Assembly (NCBI RefSeq): GCF_014656195.1
Contig: NZ_BNBY01000027.1
Span: 41,627-105,626 of the forward strand
Origin: Kitasatospora xanthocidica
Lineage (GTDB): Bacteria > Actinomycetota > Actinomycetes > Streptomycetales > Streptomycetaceae
Length of the DNA stretch: 64,000 nucleotides
Direction: 5' to 3'
This document shows, piece after piece, positions 60,237 through 64,000 of this stretch. A program made the position numbers and the translations under genes. Under the pieces are notes generated by a model. That model searched no databases and was not told the DNA's origin. It saw only the letters and a program-made list of their open reading frames with translations. The number at the start of each line of letters is the position of its first letter. Positions within the stretch are counted from its first letter, which is position 1.

Positions 60237-60668
60237 ATGGAGAGCACCGGACTGCACTGGCTCGCCCAGGTGGCACCGGACCCGGAGTCCTTCCGGAAGC
60301 AGTGGGAACGCACCGGGCTGGGCCTGATGCTGCTACCGGCCGGCCGCCGCTGGGACGTCCTCTCCGTCCCCGGACGGCTCGGGCACCCGGCCCTGGAGCT
60401 CCTCGACGGCGGCCTCCGCGGCCCCGTCCTCACCGACTTCGGCGCGGAGCACGTCAGCTTCCTGGTGCCGGTCGGCACCGCCGCCCGCTGGGTCGGCACC
60501 GGGGTGCGCGGCGCGGGGGAGGGCACCTGGATCGTCGTCCCGCACCCCGAACGCACCAGCCGCGGCGTGCGCTGGCTCGTCCCGCCGGACGGCTCCGGGC
60601 GGCTGAACGACCCGGTACTGCTGGAGCTCGCCCTGCACGAGGCGGCGGCCGGACTCGGCGGGTGGTGA
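60237..60668 (+). CDS. Conserved hypothetical protein, primase/polymerase-domain-like pattern
   Basis: The 143-residue protein starts at ATG 60237. I do not recognise a named family with certainty. The pattern WDVLSVPGRLGHPALELLDG, VSFLVPVGTAARWVGTG, WIVVPHPERTSRGVRWLVPP and NDPVLLELALHEAAAG resembles small Streptomyces proteins related to the N-terminal fold of bifunctional primase/polymerases, but the catalytic acidic residues of a primase are not evident. It follows a terminator, so it is transcribed separately from the polyamine genes; GCGGGG is the only ribosome-site candidate. Confidence 0.6.
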   Translation: MESTGLHWLAQVAPDPESFRKQWERTGLGLMLLPAGRRWDVLSVPGRLGHPALELLDGGLRGPVLTDFGAEHVSFLVPVGTAARWVGTGVRGAGEGTWIVVPHPERTSRGVRWLVPPDGSGRLNDPVLLELALHEAAAGLGGW

Positions 60669-60717
60669 CCGCATCGGCGGTGGCGCGCCGAGCGGGCGGC
60701 CGGGTCAGACTGGAGGG

Positions 60718-61527
60718 GTGACCAGCGCCCCGCACACCGTCGACGCCTCCCTCCGGCCGGGCCGCGCCCAGCTGCGCCTGGCCGGTCTGGCCGCGCCGGT
60801 CTGCGACCGGTACGGGCTCGCCCTCGCCGGCGGGCACGCGCTGCGCGCCCACGGCATCGCCGCCTGCGCGCAGGACGGGCTCACCCTGGCGACCGGCGGC
60901 GCCGACCTGCCGGAGGTCGCCGACGCCCTCACCGAGGCGTACCGCGCCGCGGGCGGCGGGGTGGCCGAGCGGCCGGGCACCCCCCGGCTGGAGCAGCTCA
61001 CCGTACGGCTCGCGCTGGGCGGCCGGACGCACTCGGTGGAGCTGCGCAAGGAGCCGCTGGCCCACCGGCCGGTCCGGCTCGACCTCGGTGCGCCCGGGCC
61101 GGACGAGCCGCCGGTGGTCCTGCCGGTCGTCGCCCTGGAGGACGCGGCGGCGCTGACCACCGTGCTGCTCGTGGACCGGGGCATGCCGCGCGACCTGATC
61201 GACGTCCACGCCCTCACCCGCTTCTACCGGGAGGGCGAACTGATCGCCCTGGCAGGTGAGTTGGACCCGGACTTCCAGCCGGCGGCGCTCGCCGACCGGC
61301 TGGAGACGCTCGCCGAGGCGGCCGACGGGCGGTTCCGCGCCCGGGGCGTGCCGGCCGGAGCCGTGGGTGAGCGGAAGCGGTGGGCGCTGGCGTGGGCGCA
61401 GGACCTGCGGCTGGACCTGCTGGAGACCCGGGAGGCGGCGGACGGACTGCACGATCCGTACCTGGAGGACCCGTACCTGGAGGGCCCGTACCTGGAGGAG
61501 TCGTCCCCGGAGGACGAGGAGGCCTGA
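60718..61527 (+). CDS. AbiEii-like nucleotidyltransferase-fold protein, degenerate
   Basis: The 269-residue protein starts at GTG 60718, just after GGAGG. The segment LALAGGHALRAHGIAACAQD (residues 34-53) matches the nucleotide-binding start of AbiEii/AbiGii-type nucleotidyltransferases, but the usual R-x-S-x-D-L-D is replaced by AQDGLTLATG, so catalytic carboxylates seem lost. The rest (DLIDVHALTRFYREGELIAL) follows the family's helical part. The C-terminus has a YLED-YLEG-YLEE repeat from a 15-bp DNA tandem repeat (about 61458-61502). It lies 50 bp after the previous hypothetical, probably one operon. No partner antitoxin is recognisable. Confidence 0.6.
   Translation: MTSAPHTVDASLRPGRAQLRLAGLAAPVCDRYGLALAGGHALRAHGIAACAQDGLTLATGGADLPEVADALTEAYRAAGGGVAERPGTPRLEQLTVRLALGGRTHSVELRKEPLAHRPVRLDLGAPGPDEPPVVLPVVALEDAAALTTVLLVDRGMPRDLIDVHALTRFYREGELIALAGELDPDFQPAALADRLETLAEAADGRFRARGVPAGAVGERKRWALAWAQDLRLDLLETREAADGLHDPYLEDPYLEGPYLEESSPEDEEA
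61458..61502 (+). repeat. 15-bp tandem repeat inside the AbiEii-like gene
   Basis: CCGTACCTGGAGG-type units of 15 bp occur three times in frame and encode the PYLE repeat near the C-terminus. Confidence 0.8.
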
Positions 61528-61540
61528 GGAGGCCTGAGGA
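61521..61540 (+). repeat. 10-bp tandem duplication over the stop codon
   Basis: GGCCTGAGGA is present twice in tandem; the first copy contains the TGA stop of the AbiEii-like gene. The second copy lies in the 3' untranslated part. Confidence 0.8.
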
Positions 61541-61602
61541 GTCGCGGCTGGGCGGGGGCCGGGGGCCGGGGGAGCAACACGTTCGGAGTAGCGACCGGAC
61601 GA

Positions 61603-61612
61603 CCTGTAAGGC
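61603..61612 (+). promoter_or_regulatory. Shared motif CCTGTAAGGC, copy 3
   Basis: The 10-mer CCTGTAAGGC is identical to 52593-52602. It lies 170 bp upstream of mmsA, in the gap that must contain its promoter. Confidence 0.4.
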
Positions 61613-61781
61613 TGAATCCGAGATCCCCGTCAGCCTGTTCGTTGAGCCCGGCCCGGTCGGGGACCAGACTGGGAGACGAGCGCGGTAGCCCCGTGAATTT
61701 CCGTCGCCCGGCCCACTCGCGGGCGGCGCCAGACCGGACCGGTGGCAGGACGCCGCCCGGGACTTCGGAGGCAGACGGACC

Positions 61782-63305
61782 TTGAGCAAGCACATCATTC
61801 ACTGGATCTCCGGCAAGCCGGTCGCCACCGCCGGTGCGGCGCCCCGCCGCGGTGACATCTTCGACCCGGCCACCGGACAGGTCGCCGGCCAGGTCGACTT
61901 CGCCGGCATCGCCGAGGTCGACCAGGCCGTGGCCGCCGCCGCCTCGGCGTTCACCGAGTGGCGCACCGCCTCGGTCGCCAAGCGGTCGACCGTGCTCTTC
62001 GCCTTCCGCGAGCTGCTGAACGCCCGCCGCGAGGAGCTGGCCTCGATCATCGTGTCGGAGCACGGCAAGGTCCACTCCGACGCCCTGGGCGAGATCGCCC
62101 GCGGCCTGGAGGTCGTGGAGTACGCCTGCGGCATCCCGCAGCTCATCAAGGGCGGCTTCACCGAGCAGGCCTCCACCGGCATCGACGTCTACTCGATCCG
62201 CCAGCCGCTCGGCCCGGTCGCGATCATCTCGCCGTTCAACTTCCCGGCCATGGTGCCGATGTGGTTCTTCCCGATCGCGATCGCGGCCGGCAACACCGTC
62301 GTGGTCAAGCCCTCGGAGAAGGACCCGTCCGCCGCCAACTTCCTCGCCGGACTGTGGAAGGAGGCAGGCCTGCCGGACGGCGTCTTCAACGTCGTGCACG
62401 GCGACAAGGTGGCCGTCGACCGCCTGCTGGAGCACCCGGACATCAAGTCCGTCAGCTTCGTCGGCTCCACCCCGATCGCCCGCTACGTCTACGAGACCGG
62501 CACCCGCTACGGCAAGCGCGTGCAGGCCCTGGGCGGCGCCAAGAACCACATGCTGGTCCTGCCCGACGCCGACCTGGACCTCGCCGCCGACGCCGCCGTC
62601 AACGCCGGATTCGGCGCGGCCGGCGAGCGTTGCATGGCGGTGTCCGTCCTGGTCGCGGTCGACCCGATCGGCGACGAGCTGGTCGAGAAGATCAAGCAGC
62701 GGGTCGCCGGCCTCAAGGTCGGCCCGGGCTGCAACGGCGACTCCGAGATGGGCCCGCTGGTCACCGGCCAGCACCGGGACAAGGTCACCTCCTACGTGGA
62801 GTCCGGCATCGCCGACGGCGCCGAGCTCGCCGTGGACGGCCGCAAGCACCCGATCGCCGCCGAGGACAAGGACGGCACCCCGACCACCGACGGCTTCTGG
62901 CTCGGCCCGACGCTGTTCGACCACGTGAAGCCCGGCATGTCCGTCTACAACGACGAGATCTTCGGCCCGATCCTCTCGGTCGTGCGCGTCGCCTCCTACG
63001 AGGAGGGCCTGGAGCTGATCAACGCCAACCCGTACGGCAACGGCACCGCCCTGTTCACCAACGACGGCGGCGCCGCCCGGCGCTTCCAGTTCGAGGTGGA
63101 GGTCGGCATGGTCGGCATCAACGTCCCGATCCCGGTGCCGGTCGCCTACTACTCCTTCGGCGGCTGGAAGGCCTCGCTCTTCGGCGACGCCCACGCGTAC
63201 GGCCCGGACGGCGTGCACTTCTTCACCCGCGGCAAGGCCGTGACCCAGCGCTGGCTGGACCCGTCGCACGGCGGCATCAACCTCGGCTTCCCCACCAACA
63301 GCTGA
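61782..63305 (+). CDS. mmsA: CoA-acylating methylmalonate/malonate-semialdehyde dehydrogenase
   Basis: The 507-residue enzyme oxidises methylmalonate semialdehyde to propionyl-CoA, or malonate semialdehyde to acetyl-CoA, with release of CO2. MmsA marks: IHWISGKPV start, ISPFNFPAMVPMWFFPIAI, GSTPIARYVYETGTRYGKRV and the catalytic Cys284 in FGAAGERCMAVSVLVAV. The start appears to be TTG 61782 (MSKHIIHWISGK), with GGAGG 11 bases upstream. Its place at the end of the polyamine island suggests use of beta-alanine-derived malonate semialdehyde from the aminopropyl part of spermidine, besides valine breakdown. Confidence 0.92.
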   Translation: MSKHIIHWISGKPVATAGAAPRRGDIFDPATGQVAGQVDFAGIAEVDQAVAAAASAFTEWRTASVAKRSTVLFAFRELLNARREELASIIVSEHGKVHSDALGEIARGLEVVEYACGIPQLIKGGFTEQASTGIDVYSIRQPLGPVAIISPFNFPAMVPMWFFPIAIAAGNTVVVKPSEKDPSAANFLAGLWKEAGLPDGVFNVVHGDKVAVDRLLEHPDIKSVSFVGSTPIARYVYETGTRYGKRVQALGGAKNHMLVLPDADLDLAADAAVNAGFGAAGERCMAVSVLVAVDPIGDELVEKIKQRVAGLKVGPGCNGDSEMGPLVTGQHRDKVTSYVESGIADGAELAVDGRKHPIAAEDKDGTPTTDGFWLGPTLFDHVKPGMSVYNDEIFGPILSVVRVASYEEGLELINANPYGNGTALFTNDGGAARRFQFEVEVGMVGINVPIPVPVAYYSFGGWKASLFGDAHAYGPDGVHFFTRGKAVTQRWLDPSHGGINLGFPTNS

Positions 63306-63321
63306 GCCCGCGCTTCACCGA

Positions 63322-63363
63322 CCCGTCGACCGGACCCCATCTCCCCGGGGCCCGGTCGACGGG
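63322..63363 (+). terminator. Terminator after mmsA
   Basis: CCCGTCGACCGG (63322-63333) pairs with CCGGTCGACGGG (63352-63363); after one mismatch CCCC/GGGG extends the stem. It separates mmsA from the rRNA promoters. Confidence 0.85.
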
Positions 63364-63943
63364 CGTTTGCCTGCCGTTTGCATCCGACCGCAGGAGAGCG
63401 TAGAGTTCTTCGAGCTGCCTGGCAGGGAGCACCGGACACGCATCTGCGCGGACGGTTCCGGGGCGGCCAATCCTCTGAAACACCACTTCCCAGTTCGGGC
63501 TGGGTCGCGTTCGCATTTCCGCGTCGTGGCTCGGTTCTTATTCGGCGTGCTCGTTTTAATGGGTTGCGGTCGATTCGCTTTTCGGAGCGGGGATCGGCTA
63601 GAGTTTGAAACGTCGGACGGGGCGTCAAGCCGCAGAAGACACCGGCGAGTTGGATGAGGAAGCCCGGAAACGGGGCGGAAAACATCTGATAAGCTGGAAA
63701 CACGAAAGAACGAAGCCCGGAGGGCCTGCTGGAAGGCAGTCCGAAGGAAGCGTCCGTTCCTTGAGAACTCAACAGCGTGCCAAAAGTCAACGCCAGATAT
63801 GTTGACATCCCCGGCCTCAGATTGTTCTGGGGTTGGAGATTCCTTTTGAAGTAAAACACTAGCGAGGACGCAGTGCGCGGGATCACCCTATTCCGGTGGT
63901 TGCCGTGCCGCTCAACGCGGGTGTCGACCCGATTACGGGTAAA
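63364..63943 (+). other. rRNA operon promoter and leader region
   Basis: The region has no protein gene and is less GC-rich than the rest. It contains several promoter-like boxes: the strong one at 63378-63406, TAGAGT at 63599-63604, TAAGCT at 63690-63695 and an A/T-rich TTTAAT at 63555-63560, consistent with the multiple promoters known for Streptomyces rRNA operons. From about 63755 the leader is typical of the genus: CTTGAGAACTCAACAGCGTG, then GTCAAC (63786-63791) and GTTGAC (63801-63806) forming a processing or antitermination stem. Confidence 0.8.
63378..63406 (+). promoter_or_regulatory. Strong rRNA promoter
   Basis: TTGCAT (63378-63383), a 17-bp spacer and TAGAGT (63401-63406) are close to the vegetative sigma-HrdB consensus. 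The start of transcription is expected near 63413, about 530 bp before 16S rRNA. Confidence 0.7.
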
Positions 63944-64000
63944 CATTCACGGAGAGTTTGATCCTGGCTCAGGACGAACGCTGGCGGCGTGCTTAACACA
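63944..64000 (+). rRNA. rrs: 16S ribosomal RNA, 5' end only
   Basis: The conserved 16S start GAGAGTTTGATCCTGGCTCA is at about 63952-63971, followed by GGACGAACGCTGGCGGCGTG. The gene continues past the window edge. The mature 5' end is placed a few bases upstream by analogy with other actinobacteria. Confidence 0.97.

Overview
The window is a very high-GC actinobacterial chromosome segment with the gene order of the Streptomycetaceae (Streptomyces or Kitasatospora). Gene content supports this: nsdA, an actinobacterial amtB-glnK-glnD operon, four clustered signal peptidases (sipWXYZ), DUF2469, whiG, and a typical Streptomyces rRNA leader. Genus and species cannot be fixed from the sequence alone. 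No tRNA, CRISPR array, integrase or transposase was seen.

Layout. 1-2278: the start of a primase/polymerase-like gene (minus strand), then nsdA. 2419-6881: nitrogen control, with a GlnR-type operator in front of amtB-glnK-glnD. 6995-11369: ffh (signal recognition particle), a GNAT acetyltransferase and an FtsH-type membrane protease. 11371-15691: a more variable-looking pocket holding short repeats, a methyltransferase, an archaeal/eukaryotic-type prolyl-tRNA synthetase and a SprT-like metalloprotein. 15692-18515: rpsP, a KH-domain protein, rimM, trmD and rplS, all ribosome or tRNA maturation. 18593-27384: sipWXYZ, a Nudix hydrolase, DUF2469, yraN, a YifB/ComM-type AAA protein and dprA. 27610-35923: whiG (sporulation sigma factor), a TetR regulator, a secreted M23 protein, then rpsB-tsf-pyrH-frr-cdsA. 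36653-42104: a Stealth-family phosphotransferase and a secreted PIG-L deacetylase sit between cdsA and rlmN. 42171-44105: an ABC permease with a strikingly degenerate ATPase.

44343-63305 is a polyamine and omega-amino-acid uptake and catabolism island. It has two class III aminotransferases, an Lrp/AsnC regulator, a PucR regulator, two aminobutyraldehyde-type dehydrogenases, two Tat/lipobox polyamine-binding proteins, one PotABC-like transporter, a PuuB-like oxidase and methylmalonate/malonate-semialdehyde dehydrogenase (MmsA). Together they could import putrescine or spermidine and take both the C4 and the C3 parts to central metabolism. Short shared motifs occur upstream of three of its transcription units. 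The window ends in an rRNA operon: strong promoter at 63378-63406, long leader, and the first ~57 bases of 16S rRNA.

The most unusual points are the degenerate ATPase at 43350-44105, the ~155-residue low-complexity extension of WhiG, the repeat-built N-terminus of TrmD, the proS/SprT-like pocket between ftsH and rpsP, shared motifs in the polyamine island, and repeated short duplications at or just after stop codons.
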